From NCBI GenBank assembly GCA_010645155.1, contig JAAGOF010000015.1, positions 8,529 to 72,528 of the forward strand: 64,000 nt of DNA. The letters run 5' to 3'. Position numbers and translations under genes: made by a program. Positions 22,514-35,900 of this stretch are shown here, in pieces. The stretch's first letter is position 1. Each line of letters starts with the position of its first letter. The notes beneath the pieces were generated by a model. That model was not told the origin of the DNA and did no database searches. It saw only the letters and a program-made list of their open reading frames with translations. Origin of the DNA: Tigriopus japonicus (taxonomy: Eukaryota; Arthropoda; Copepoda; Harpacticoida; Harpacticidae).

Positions 22514-25500
22514 TTAGTCCAGATCGTTATAGGATGTCAGTCCAGAAGATCCAGAATCAGAGTCACTATCCTTAGGTGATCCAGGTCCATAAAAAGATAT
22601 GCATGACATTCCACGTCTGTAAGACGATACACTAGAGCCTTGTCCTGAATCGCCAGATAGATTGTCAGATTGTTCATCCTTTGAGCGCCACCTAGCGGGA
22701 GAAAATATAAAAATTAGAATCAGGTAAAGCAGGTTTCGGCAGCCTTTGGGGGTTAAGGATTGGAGAAAGATTGAAGAATCACTTATTTGGCCAAAAAGTA
22801 TATTTTGCTTTACGCTTCTATTTTACAAACTTCCATAAAGTTCAGTTAGTTATGCGGACAATTAACAGATGGACATTAAAATGCCCATTGGATGGATGGA
22901 CATTAAAATGCCCATTGGATGGATGGACATTAAAATGCCCATTGGATGGATGGACATTAAAATGCCCATTGGATGGATGGACATTAAAATGCCCATTGGA
23001 TCAATTGTTTAATTATATGAATCTGGGACTGGCCCACAATACGAAAAATGATCACTGCTAATAGTAATTGCATCTAATTAAAGGACATCTAAGTATCCAT
23101 GATCCGTGGAGAAGTTCTATTGTCATTTAATAACTTTTTAAGTCTGGGTAATGCTGCTTGCCTCACCGATTTCCTAAGGACCAATCAAAGCTGGGTTAGA
23201 ATGATGATGTAGTTCTAGCTATAATTGCTCTTATCAAACAACCATGCCAATAACAAAGAACAAACTAGATGGCGTTATTCATGACTGTACTCTTGAAATT
23301 AGTGTACTATGTCCTACAACAGAACACGCATGGCTAGTTCATTATGCGTTGCTTAAAGGTATCACATCAAGGATTTTTAAGGAAACCAACATTTTTGTCG
23401 CCTTAATGGCTGTCACACAATTAAGCACACACCAAACACATTTGTTTTGGGTGCCCTCTCTTGTTCTCAAAAAGAACAATATGCCCTTAGAGCAAGCCTT
23501 GTTAAAGAAGCTAAGTTGATCTTCAATCAAAGAGAAAAAAGAAAGAGTACAATCTGGAGGGAAAAATGACTGGGAGTTCTTTCGCAGAATCTTTGGACTT
23601 AATAACCACAAGTCATCTATACCTTAATTTTTCATAACTTAGGATGACTTTCTTATTTTTGAATACAAAAACACCGTAGCTAAGCTCTAAAAGACTCAAT
23701 ATACGAAGAGAAATCAATTTTAAGATCCAAGCAACAACTTTGCCAACAAGTTGAAGTTGAGAATAGCTCTGAAATCACGAGATTTTACCCCTGTTTTGTC
23801 TCCATCTAGGGGCGATTTTTTAAAGCTTTGGTTAGGATCCTTGTTAAGGTCCATCTAAAGTACACAGGTCCTTGAACCATTTCTTTACAGAAAGTGAATG
23901 GAGGGAGCTAACTAAAAACATACTTTAAGAATGATTGGTCACTTTCATCCAACTTCAGACCAATCCTTTGAAGCTCATTGCCCCATGAGACTTGACAGAT
24001 CATTTGTTTCTCCAGTTCTGTTACAATTTGATCAAATGCTTGTAGAAAGCGGGCAGCTTCTTGTTTTGAAAAGTTCAAGGGTGGAATCAGGATTAAGACA
24101 TTATTGTTGATGCCTTCCACAGCCACAATGATTCCCTCTTGTCTCAGTCTGTAATGAAGAATAAACATTTAAAGCTATTTTTACAATAGTCAGTGCATGA
24201 GAGTTAAGTCAAGTCATCATTATCTTGAAATTGAACTCATCTTATACATCAAGGTTGGTGTTGAACTGTCGTAGGTAGTTTTTACACAATTAATGAACAA
24301 TGAAATGGCTTTTTGCCATTTTTTGCTTGATTTTCAAAGTAACAGGAAAGATATTCAGAACAGTTATTACGACCCTTACTTGGAGCAATTTTCCTTTAAT
24401 TTGAGTTTCTGAGTTTGATTACTATGTGAATACTAAATGCACCAAAAACATAGGAAAAATGGCTTGGACCATAAAACATCCATAAAATTTGTATTCAAAT
24501 TTCCCTAACGAACCTATAAAGGACACTCTCCGCCATTTTGGGTGCTGGTTTCATGGTCTTAAGATCTTGAACCAACTCAATTCCCACCAACAAACCAGAA
24601 CCACGAACATCTCCAATTGTCGTATGTGACATCATGAGACTGAAAAAAATGGGACCAAAAAGTTTTAACCCGTTTCCTTCACTTATATTTTTCTTTTTGT
24701 TCTTACCCACGAATCGAGTTCATGATGAATAGACCCACTTCGTCAGCATTGGCCACAAGATTCTCTTGATAAACCACGTCCAAAACTGCGCAACCGATTG
24801 CTGATTGCATTGGACTTGGAATGAACTGAAACACATCCAATGTTCTCCATTTCCTGTTCCAACCAATTACTTCCACTAATCCCCTACCTGAGAAGGGGAG
24901 TATTTTAAGCTGCGAGATATCCTTTTAGATGTTGCGAGTACCGCTAAAGGATATCCATTTCCCAATGGCTTTCCGGCCACCAGGATATCTGGAACGATCT
25001 CGTAGTTCTGAAATCCCCATAAGTTGTGCCCAAGACGGCCAAGACCGGTTTGAACCTCATCCATAATAATGAGGGCTCCTAAAGAGCGAATGTAACTGAC
25101 CACACGTTGCATGTAAGATTTCTCGGGAATGGTCAAAGAATGGAAGGTAAAAATGGGCTCGGTAATCAAACACGCGAACTGAAAGGAGAATTCGAAATTA
25201 CGATTTGAAAAGAAACGGAACACCTAATCATATAGTCTATAACTCGTGATTGAAACCATATAGAAGCCTCACTTTCATTGGATATCATTGCCCAAGCACT
25301 TGGTTTAAAGGGTCACAAAAAGCAATTTCTCCCAAATTCAATATTTAAGCAAGCACGATTTTTCTCGTGAAGGGTGATTTCTAAAAACGGAACTTTTTTC
25401 CCTTCCGAAATTTGTCATCTTCATAGTTAACTATTTTTCTCAAAGCATGCAAATTATGAACATTTGTTTTGGTTGAAACTTTCAAATGTATATTTCAATG

Positions 25501-28196
25501 CTTTAAAGCCCAATTTGGAGTAAAATATTGCTTTAGGATAAATACACTCACGCAACCTTGGAATAAATCTTGGTACTTTTACAAGCGAGACTATTTGGGT
25601 GTTCGGAAGCGCTGCCATTTAAGGTGAGCATCCACTACACAGTGTAGATTTCGAAAGACCTGGGTTCAAACCCATGAACCCAAGCATAGGTTTGTTGTGT
25701 GTTAATCAACTGTGCTATACCATCTCCCATTCCAGATTATCAAATTCAATACATAATTAACATTGTTAACAATCACCAAAAGATAAGTCAGTTTTGAATA
25801 CTTTCTAAATACATTTTATTGCTCTCAAACTTTGCTGTGGTGCATCACTTTCAGTGTTTTTCTATTGGTTTATGAAGAAATTACTTGAAACTGTGTTTGC
25901 TAAAAATATTAAATAATAAAAGCACTCATCATAGCCAAACCAACCTTTGCTGCTCCTATGAATTCAAAACAGTGTTTTTTAAATGTTGATTGAATGTGTT
26001 GAAGCATCCTTCAATGGTATGTAATATCTTAATATAGGAACAACCACAAGGGAACACTCAAAATGAATCCAAAATAGCTGATGCTAAGAGCCATTTCAGC
26101 AATTGCAAGAAGGTACAAACCTTGCGATTCTCATTCAGTTTGGATTGAATGATGTCCTTGGTCTGTTGAAAATATTTGTCCAAGGCTTCAGGATCTGATG
26201 ATCGAAATTGACCACGGAATAGATCAGGAACAGGAATGATTGTGACCCAAGCCTTTGGATGAAGATCATTGTTGTATGTTTTGGGGCTGATTGCACTAAC
26301 TGTACCCAAGCACCCATGAAAAGAGCTCTCAAAGACAATTATGTCTTGGTTGCCTGTAAACTCCTTTGCCAACTGAAGTGCTAGATCATTGGCCTCAGAC
26401 CTGAAATATTTTAGATACAACATGTATTTCTACCTTGTACCAACTGTTTGCTTTTTAAGTTCTCACAGTTGTTAAAAGTTGGTGTTAAGCTAATTAGTTT
26501 GAGATATCTGATATTAGACAACACTGCACATGCAATGTTGAGGTGCAAATTTGAAGGGGAATACCAATGTAGCATGTGCATGTGCACGTGTCTTCTAATG
26601 TCATGTATCTCAAATGTATTAGCTTTACACCATCTTTTGGCAACTGCAAGACCCTAAAAAAGTAAAGAATAGATTCAAGGCCCGTTTTTTTGATTTTTTA
26701 AATTTGTGACGAACGAGTTATGAACAAACAAGCAATACCCACCTTTGGACAGCCATTGACAAACTTACCCTGAATGAAGAACTAAACCGATGTTAAGATT
26801 CTTTGGCAGTGTTGCCAATAGCTTAGGGATGTATTTGTATGAATCTTTAACGATTACATCCACACTAGAGATCATATGAGAGTTTGTGTCAGTCGAAATA
26901 TGGACTTGTGAACTGGCTCTTTGCGCTGCTTCAAGAACCCTGGGATGACAATGTCCAACTGAAACATTACAAGTTTATGGATGAATACTTGGACGCCAAA
27001 GTTATTTTTCAAGAATGGGATCCATGTAAATAAGTCCTCTCAACAATGAATACATTTAACATTCAGATATTTGGTCCCTCAATAAGTTACTCTTGGTATA
27101 TGTGTACAACCCGTAAATAGTAGTTTGATCAGGAATAGTATTCAGAGATTTTAAAAATTCTCCTTTTAAACAAAGACTGGGGGGCAACATTTCTTTTATT
27201 GATATTCAAAGAAAAGATTCAAGATCCTCGTTTTAAAATCCAATACAATGCAGAGTCCATACTTTTATGTTTGCTTTTCATTCACTGAAAAAGTCATTGC
27301 TTGTGTATGTTTCTGTTCTTAAACATATCTATTTGAATGTTTCTGTTCTTAAACATATCTATTTGAATGTTTCTGTTCTTAAACATATCTATTTGGTTGT
27401 TATTTTGAAAAATTAATAGGTTTTAAACACAAAATCTGTTTCGTAGCACTAGAACTGAACAGTAGATCATTTGGTCTGGTAAATTTGTGCTTTATCGTAC
27501 TACCCTTTTTACAATTAAATAAAATTACGAAAACTTTTCTCGTTTCGCGATTCTTCAATATTTTGGTCAAATCTTCACGCTTCTCATTAGTTTCTGGACC
27601 ACAATAGGCAAGAAAGTCTTAAATTTTCTCAGTTATTATCCTAGTCTAAAAACACGTTAGGTTTGCGAGATAAAAGAAGGGAGCACGGTACCTTGACAGA
27701 CGCCTGAAACACAATCCAAAAGCTGATGACCATCCTCATCCTCCATAAACGAACCCATTGACCTCACTATTCTCAAAGGGTTCTGTTCAAACATCAAATG
27801 ACAAGGCTTCCTACGCACAAAAGTAATCATGAACTATAATCAGTTTCAAGTCCCATCTTGAAAGTACTTACCGACTTTTGCTAGTAGACCCATGAGAATC
27901 GTTCTTCAAAGAGCTCTCAGGACCATTTTCAGACATGCTCTTTGGCGAAATCATGAGATCCATGCCATTATCCACCCACCCATCCCTACATTGAATGAGG
28001 AACATGCTCCTACTTCTGTCTCCAATGGAGGCGAGCTCTTGTCCAGGCACAAGTTTTTGGGGTAAAATGAAATCCTTCATTGTCGGAGATTTGTGGGCAA
28101 CTCCGTCTTCAACAATGGTCAAACCAAGAGTGAGATTCTTATCCTTTCCAAGGAGGTATTGAATACGAAATGATTTGGATGGAAATCTTGTCCATC
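22514..28196 (-). CDS. ETNPPL/PHYKPL-like PLP-dependent phospho-lyase (class III aminotransferase fold)
   Basis: Relatives cleave O-phosphoethanolamine or 5-phosphohydroxy-L-lysine with PLP. Exons (minus): 28196-27872, 27810-27692, 26958-26769, 26400-26121, 25178-24888, 24825-24707, 24639-24514, 24148-23924, 22691-22514 (TAA). All are GT-AG and in phase. Landmarks in order: FEQNPLRIVRSMG, LLDCVSGVCQVGHCHP, SGSEANDLALQLAKEFTG, ESSFHGCLG, LITEPI, IMDEVQTGLGRLG (PLP Asp), AGKPLGNGYP (PLP Lys), GDVRGSGLLVGIELV, PPLNFSKQEAARFL. AGKPLGNG fits ETNPPL/PHYKPL better than AGXT2. Oddities: about 100 residues precede the enzyme domain with no family resemblance, and a 58-residue Ser/Asp/Gly-rich tail is added by the last exon after a 1.2-kb intron. 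No in-frame ATG opens the first listed exon, which follows an acceptor (CCAG at 28200-28197), so a 5' exon is missing. The true start is unknown. Confidence 0.87.
22867..23001 (+). repeat. Minisatellite, five 27-bp units
   Basis: Five nearly identical head-to-tail copies of a 27-bp unit containing GGACATTAAAATGCCCATTG. The length is nine codons, so the plus strand reads GWTLKCPLD five times, but this is in an intron of the minus-strand phospho-lyase gene (between exons 8 and 9), about 175 bp from the last acceptor. I do not regard it as coding. Confidence 0.92.
23600..23830 (-). repeat. Dispersed repeat, copy 2 (TAGATGGAG family)
   Basis: Reverse-complement relative of 700-960, diverged, ending at CTCCATCTAGGGGCGATTTT. 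Inserted in the last intron of the phospho-lyase gene. Confidence 0.55.
25600..25735 (+). repeat. Possible tRNA-derived SINE
   Basis: Contains CTGGGTTCAAACCC, which fits the RNA polymerase III B-box (GGTTCRANNCC), about 45 bp after a loose A-box-like GGTGAGCATCC. No full cloverleaf can be drawn. Intronic in the phospho-lyase gene. Tentative. Confidence 0.25.
27307..27395 (+). repeat. Minisatellite, three 30-bp units
   Basis: Three identical copies (the last lacking its final base) of a 30-bp unit built on GTTTCTGTTCTTAAACATAT, in the intron between exons 2 and 3 of the phospho-lyase model. Exact identity indicates recent expansion. Confidence 0.92.
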
Positions 28197-28741
28197 CTGG
28201 ATACTAATCGGATCAGTTCCTGCTACAAACACACTAATTGACAGTCTAAATGTTCACCATCGTCTGAGATTTTAACCTTGATAAGAGGTTTGCTAAACAT
28301 CACGGTACTATGAATTCCCTTTTTCACTAAACCTAACAGTACTGTAACCTATCCTGTTCTGAGAACAGGTTTGTTGTGGTCTGAAAAATACTAATCAAAG
28401 AGGATTAGACCTTAGCTCTACAATTCTAAGCAAGCAATCCAATGAATTTTTTTTTCTTTGGAAATGATTGGTCACAAATCTTTCCGACAAAACGCCCGAT
28501 TTCAAAGAAAAACGTATTCGAGATGAGATACAATTTTGTGGCGAAACCATTCCCATGAAGCACTGAAGCTCTGGAGAGGGAGGCTGACAGTGAGATTATG
28601 TTTTCCAAAAGGATTAATTCAAATGCGTTCTGCTGCAAGCCAAATCTTGCTCGTACTACGTGTTTCAATTTTCAGTTTAATCGAATGCCGGAGTGATTAG
28701 TTATACCTTCTCAAACATATGTACTACAGAGAGCATAGAAT

Positions 28742-28796
28742 GAATGAACTCGCCCTTTTGTGGTAAAACGATTACCACAAAAGGGCGAGTTCATTC
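28742..28796. repeat. Perfect 25-bp palindrome (foldback terminus)
   Basis: GAATGAACTCGCCCTTTTGT plus GGTAA, then a 5-bp loop AACGA, then the exact reverse complement. Part of a larger dispersed repeat: a related copy starts at about 49007 (GAATGAACTCGCCCTGTTG) just right of the Tc1-like element. Single-stranded, it would form a long hairpin. Confidence 0.85.
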
Positions 28797-29549
28797 CTTA
28801 TCGGTAGGATTTGCACTGAACTTTGAGTGAGCATAACTTTTGTCTCCGACGTTCGATTGAGCTGATAATTGAAATACGTATTCTTGTCAACCAAGACAAG
28901 GTCTCATTTGCAGAAGAACGTGAGTGCTTTGTTCCTATGAGAGATCATGATTCCTTTCGTTAGCCTCCGAGTCCAGTGAAATTCAGTAGTTCTTGCCGCT
29001 CCACATGGTGTATAAAGTTAAAAGCTTAAGCTGTTCACCAAAATATTCGACAAAAATGCTCCATGATTGTTTGAAACCGCTTATTACATTGTTTGTCCTT
29101 GGTGTGTCCTAAATATTTATAACCTGCCCACGTCAAGAAGAAGCTCAATGTTGTCGGGATAAAAATGACGAGACATAAAATGGACCTTTTTTAAGTCAGG
29201 CCATCCAGGGGCACATTTCTGCACCAAAAACGAATCTTTCGTTTCAAACTTCTTGTACATGTTTCTTGTAGTGATATAAATTTCCGGAATTTGATGACCA
29301 AGAAGTCCAGGAAAATCCTTTCACTGCTTTCTTTCCCTTCATGTCTTCGAAGTGAAAAAAGTGGCAAACTGAGAAAAAAAAATTACGGCTAAAAATGTGA
29401 TTTTTGCCTAATTTAAGCAAAAACAAAAAAAATCACCGTGAGCTTTAACGAAAACATTTTTCGGTCATTTCTTTTCATTTTAGAATATTATTGATTTTGG
29501 CATTTGTCTTGTATCTACACGTCTGATAAAGACATTCAAATCAACTAAC

Positions 29550-29833
29550 TTAGTGACATGACAGGCATTTATACCGAAACCGAAAGCTTCGGCCGAAAGA
29601 TGGCCTGAGTGAAACCGAATGCAGCTACGTAAAAAAATATATAAAAATGCAAAGTTAACTTCAAAATGATCATGTTAATGATATACAGTTTTTTTCAAAA
29701 AATTGAAAGAAATCCGAAAAATTGACTTTTATAGATATTTGGACCAAAACAACTTCCTTCGCTATGGTGCATGTCTGCTTTCGGTTTCGGTAAGTATTAC
29801 CGAAACCGAAAGCTTTTTCGGTCCTTCACTAGT
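29550..29833. mobile_element. hAT-like MITE remnant, CCGAAAG family
   Basis: Begins around TTAGTGACATG and ends CTTTTTCGGTCCTTCACTA, with internal ACCGAAACCGAAAGCTT blocks at both ends as in the complete element at 58618-58929. The left end is diverged, so the border is approximate and no target duplication is visible. Confidence 0.6.
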
Positions 29834-29910
29834 TTCCAAACAAACATAGAAAGACGTAGATTGCTTTTCTTTTTCAATCAATTAAACAACTTTATTGAAT
29901 TATTTTCTTA

Positions 29911-32900
29911 TCAACCGGCATATGGACGTTTTCTTCGTCGTTCTTGAACCACTTTTTTACTTTTGAAGTTCGTGGCCAAGAACTGGCCAATTTCGCCCAT
30001 CAGACACACAAAACAAATGGAAATGAGAACCGCATAGAACATGGAGATCCCAACGAGATCTTTCATGGCCAAGGGTCGAAAACCGGAAAAGAGTTCCTCA
30101 GCTTTGGAGACTGAAGACCCAGAGATGATTTTCAACTCGTGGAGGGCTTTTTCGTTCCACTTGTGCAACAATCCAGCCTGAAAATTTAGACCACTTCTTT
30201 AACTATAACCGAAAAACTGATGTGCCAAATAATAGTTACATGCATAGAGTAGGTAGACTTCCTAAATATTTCGAATTATTTAGTCTTGAAATATTGTTTT
30301 ACCCTAGGCGGAGGAATTATGCTAGAAATTTAAATTCTTGATTTGACATTGCTTTTTTTCATTGACCAAAACAAAGGGAAAGCATGATGTAAGATCCTAA
30401 AATATGAGATTAATCCTCAACTCAATAGTAATGTAGCAGCTATCTCATCAGGTTGGACTGCGTCTCATTTGATTTTTAGAATCACTGACCTGCATTGATT
30501 CGTTGGAAAACTTGATCCGTGATTTCATTAGCTAAAACATGACATGGTTTTTCAAGGAGCAGTTTTGTACAATACAAAAGGTGCAACATGTTCTTTTCAT
30601 TCATCCCTTTTTCTCAATTTTTTTTGCCCATGTCAACATTTTCCTTGCATTTAAGGGAAACATTTATTCAACGCCTTTATTCTTTTGATGTAGACCAAGT
30701 TTAAAACACTAAAAAAAATAATTTAGTTTTGCTAGCAATTCTTCTTTCAATGCATTGCTTTTGTACTACTGATGAAAAACAAAGTTAACAAGTAACAAAG
30801 ATGAACAATTAGACAACAGCGTGACAAACAAATACAAATAAAAACAAAAGTCGGAAAAAGAAGTAATCAAAATTAAGTGGTTCAGTTGTATGGCAAATAT
30901 GGCATATGCCACTTGTGGCATATAAGCGTGTGTATCTCTTGCGATATTGGTGCGAAAAAATTGGTCGTTCCTTTGTTTGTTAATTTGTTTGGGGTTTTAA
31001 AGTATTTGTTTGTTTGAGGTAAATTTGACTATTTGCAAATAAAAGCAGTGTTGTCGTCATAATTAATCATGATTTGTTAAAACATGTGTCTAATGATCAT
31101 TTTTGCCTCAATAGTTCCTCTTGGCGTTGAAAGAATTGATTGGTCCAAGAAGCATACTCCATTTAACTGGAGCACTTAGTTTTTACCTTTGAAAGTTTTT
31201 GAGACATTAACTTGCTTTTGACTTATTTGAACGCCTCAGGGGTGTCACTTTTGGCAGCCCTGTTTATCTGGGAGACCAAAACAAGCAAAACCTGTCACTT
31301 CCGATTTGTTTGGTTTTATTTGTGATTTTTTTGTTTGGTAAGCTGTTGTTTGTTTGTCTTTGTATGTTATTTGTCATATTTGTTTGTTTCCCATCATTAC
31401 AAACAAACAGAAAAAGGGAACTTGTTCGCATCAATATTCCTTCCATCTACTTTACTCCATCAGAAAATACTTTCAAATGAGCTATATACTGTATAAAGGC
31501 TGTGTAAGCATATTTTACATTTGTGCAATTTGGAAATCATTTTACTTTTTAAGTACTTAAGTTCAAAATACTTAGACTGAAAGGGAAAAAATTTAGAAAT
31601 ATGTGTACAGGAATAAAAAGAACTCAAACCAAAATTGAGGTCAAGATATTTTTTTCAAGGACCAAAGTAGGAACACCTGGTTAATGATTTGGTTCAAGAA
31701 CATTTAGATTTTTAACAAAATTCTTACCTCAATTGCTCTGTCAATAATGGCGTCAAATTGTTTTCGGAACGGGTTGAACTTGTGAAATCCGAATCCAACC
31801 AAATTGGACTTGAACACCGGATCTGGTGATAAGTAAACTAGAGGGATTCCAGATGGCGTGGAATGATGTAGATAAATACCAAGCTCCATTCCAGAACGAT
31901 AATCCACCAAGACCCTCTCACGGGCACGAACTTTACCTAACTAGAGAAGCGAAAAATGCCCAATGAACAATAGAATATCCTCCTTTAGGAAATAGAAGCG
32001 TAAGAAAGACGAATTAGCTTTCAAATTATGAGATGGCGCTGTTCAGAGGGTTGAGTCAACAAAAATGTAAGATCAGTTTTGGAGTTGATGAAGAGAACTT
32101 GTTGAAGTTGGTTTATTATAATTCATTTAACCCATTGAACAGCGCCACTAGTGATAGTTTTTAGAACTACTTTTCGTCAGCCAATACATTAACTTAGGTT
32201 CATTGAGAAAGCCAATCGTCTCATAAGACTAATTGAACATTAGTAGCGCCACCTCGTGAGAGTAATAAGCCTGGAAGAAGTATTTTCTAGAAAGTGATAA
32301 AATTTAAACAACACCATAATTTGAAGATGACTACGCCTTAATTTGAAGGGCATTTTCCCAATTTATTCTTTGTAAATTTGATGCAAGTGTGCGTTTTTGG
32401 GAGGGTGACTGATTTAACAATGGAATTCCAATTTGACCAATAAATGACTTTTGTATTGAGAACTCCCAATCAGGTATTGCTTAAAGATGTCTCTTTATTT
32501 AGCGTGTTGATCTTTGAAACTTACATCTGGAGTTGGTGAGAAATCAATGACAAGTTTGTCCCTCCAGATCCTTTGAATCACAGGATCTTCACTCACAGCC
32601 ATGAACTTTTCCTCCTCTTCCCCATAAAGCACCATGGCCCAAGGTAACTCACTGTCTATGACACCTTGCAAATCTGTGATGGGGTCAGTGTAGGCTGGTG
32701 TGGTCATAAAAGCAATCAAATTTCCTCCATAACTTGAGGTCATCACAAAACCATAAATTACCCAAAAGCCGAGAAACAATCTGGAAAACAACAATTAATT
32801 TGTCTCAATGATACTTAAAAAGATATCAAGAGTTCCAAACTGAGTAACTTCATTCGTATGTAAAGAACAAGGTGAAACAGTCAAAAAAAACACGAGGCTG

Positions 32901-35900
32901 TGCTGGTGAGTTGAAAAAAATGGTGTTTTAAGAGTGTTCATATGTAACTTTTGTTTAACAGTGTTTAAAAGAGAGCTCCAAAAACCAAGGCCATATCCTT
33001 GTACATTATTTCTAAAACAAAGATGAGTCATAGGTAGTCTATGATTACTAATCATGAAGGTTGTGCTCAAGGCAAAGTTGAGCCTGTATTCAACAACTGA
33101 GTTTTAGCGCCTAATCCAAAATATGGCTAAAATGGTCACAAGAGGCGCTGGCGTCAAAGAGTCGAAGCGGAAATCTTTCACTGTTCCATTGTGAACCCTA
33201 TTTCAAGGGTTGGGACACTTAAAACAAAATCTCTAACACTATTGCTGACATGGAAAATTTACTTTCTTTTAATGCAGGTAGCTACAAGTTTGTCCCTCAA
33301 AACTTATACAAAATAATAATAAATAATAAAATATACCTGGAATATGTTGGTTATGAGCACTGTGATTTCTAATTAGTTGTGTTTGTTTACAAAAAAGTGG
33401 AGTGGTAGATTTTATATCTCAACTTCCATCTGAACGCTAGTACATAATTTTACACAGAATAAATAACTTTTTCAATTTCTTCAAGGAGGGCTACCTAATT
33501 CATATGTACATATGGGGCCTAAAAAGTTTTTTATGGCTATTCAAAACACCCTCTTCTGGCTTTTATCTTTGCATGATTTTTTACTGATTTGCATGCAGTA
33601 GTCACGATTTTAACAGCTTAAATGAGCGAACTTGCGCTCATACCTGAGGGTGAGGTAAGAATTACAACTTGTTTATTGGACTGGCAATATCCCCACAAAG
33701 TGGACAACCTTCATCCAATCGCAACTGCAAAGCTGCATTCTGACTCCAGAAAACAAGCAAACATATGGCCAACCCTGTAAAATCGCTACTTTCACACACA
33801 GCGTCTTGCATTGTGAGGATCTATATCATGTGTTGCAAAGGCTGGTTGGTTCTTTAATTGCAGAGCATGCATTTACCTCAAGGTCCACGCAGGCTCCTGT
33901 TGAACTTGGTTCTCACCCATGAACGATCCGTAAGCAAACCAGAAGCTATCTGTCAAACTCATTTTGAAGACGTCCAATGCGGTCATCCAGTACAGGGCTT
34001 TGTGGAGAAAGTGAAGCACAATGCCAGCCACAAAAATCGATGCCACAAAGCACACCCAAACAACGGGACGAAATGGCGCCAAAAGGCGTTTCCAAGTTGC
34101 TTGAGGTCCGGGCAATGGAGTGCAAAATGTCATGTAGTCGCTTCCAAAGCCAACAGAGTAATCTAAAACCTAAAGATTTGCTTCTGAATCACACGTTTAC
34201 ATGTATTATTGGTTGGCCTTCGTGACTGACTAAACAAAGTGATTCCAATATAAAAACCGACACGAGTGAGTCACTAGAGTCATTAATTCAAGACGATTAT
34301 GCGTATGAGGTCATAGTTTATTATGCTTAGTTGACTAGGGTTTTACCGCCCTTTCTCCTGCTTTTTCTGCATTAAGAGTGGAAAATGGTACGAAAATACG
34401 TTATTGAAGCATGAAATATACATACGAAATCAATGGAAACGGTTGGTTGTGACGTTTCTGTATGACAATTTAAATGTTTCTTGGAAAGATTAACTTCGAT
34501 TTCTTGTTGATTAAATATAATGTAAACGCGATATACTCGTATGTAGAGGAATGATGAGCAAGGAAAAAATAATTTGTTGAGAGCATAATTTAGGAGCATT
34601 TAATCTGATGTACAGAATTGATGTAATTTTCTTGTCACATTAGAGTAGGTGCTAAATTTCCAGTTTAAGCGCAAGATGGACCGAAACCTGGAATATGTTG
34701 GTTATGAGCACTGTGATTTGTAATTAGTTGTGTTTGTTTACAAAAAAGTGGAGTGGTAGATTTTATATCTCAACTTCCATCTGAACGCTAGTACATAATT
34801 TTACACAGAATAAATAACTTTTTCAATTTCTTCAAGGAGGGCTACCTAATTCATTTCACGCTCTCTTCTTCACTAATTTTTCAGAGGGCATAACTTTTGA
34901 CACTCTAACTTTGAAGCCGGTCAAAATTTGGAAAGTAGATTATTGTTCATAACAAAAAGGCTTTTTCATTGTAAGGAAAGGACATCTGGTTGTTAAGGGG
35001 AAAATTGATATTTCTTGTCCTCAACATCTGGGTCTTTTAGGGGTCCTTCCCACTTTGTTAATTGAATCGTCCATACCAAGAGCAAGTTTGATAACAAAGG
35101 TGGATTTAATTTCCTTAAAATTCAAAATCCCAAAGCCTAAAAGCCTGTGGTGTATGAACATTTAAGATATATATTAAAAAATAGAAAATATTTTCATTCC
35201 ATTGAATAATCACTATATCTCTCAAACAAAAGAATTTTGGGTACAAATTTGTTTTTCACATTTTTCCCCACAAAAGACAACTTTTGCAGTGATTTGCCCC
35301 AAAAAACCGACGAATTTTGCATTTATTTGCCCAAAAATGGCAAATAAACTTTGAAAGCTTGCAAATAGCAAATAAACATGCTTTTGGGCATAAAATCTGA
35401 TTTGCCTGAAATCTGCACCCCTAACAATCACATTGTTAATTGAAAAACAGATAGGTTTGTGTCACTTACCAAAAATCTCGAGTACGTCATCATGTTGTCC
35501 CCCATCATGAAATCGACCTCTCCTCTCAGAGCAAGATCCACCATTCCGTTCCAAGTTCCATTATTCAGTGTATTACCCCATTCTCCATCCGTTGGGTTCA
35601 AGAACTCGTAATTCACTTTCAAACTATTTTGAATGGCCTTCAACAGTTCTACTTCAAATCCTGAATAGTTCATGTACGTCAGGGACACATTCCCAAGATT
35701 CACAGGATTAGGATTTTCCACAGCGATTGTATTTGTGGTCCAAGGCATAATGGCCACTTTCATGGTGTACCCTTGGAATTTGTTGGATCCAATGTGTGTC
35801 TTGTCGATGATCTCGTTGGATTTGAGAACGGATTTGAGCTCAAACTTCATAGAGTCCAAGTTCGAGAGTTTGTACAAGGAGGGATTGATTCCCTTTTCCA

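Larger units (their letters stand above)
28197..29910. other. Region between the phospho-lyase and ionotropic receptor genes
   Basis: Should hold the missing 5' exon(s) and promoter of the phospho-lyase. The minus-strand frame 28668-28426 is a candidate but has no supporting donor or motif. Also contains the perfect palindrome at 28742-28796 and a hAT-like remnant at about 29550-29833. Nothing else recognised. Confidence 0.45.

Noticed and set aside
22771..23061. Plus-strand 96-residue frame with five GWTLKCPLD repeats
   Set aside because: Caused by a 27-bp minisatellite inside an intron of a minus-strand gene; the flanking residues look random.
33858..34225. Plus-strand frames opposite the ionotropic receptor exon 3
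   Set aside because: They are antisense shadows of a well-supported exon.
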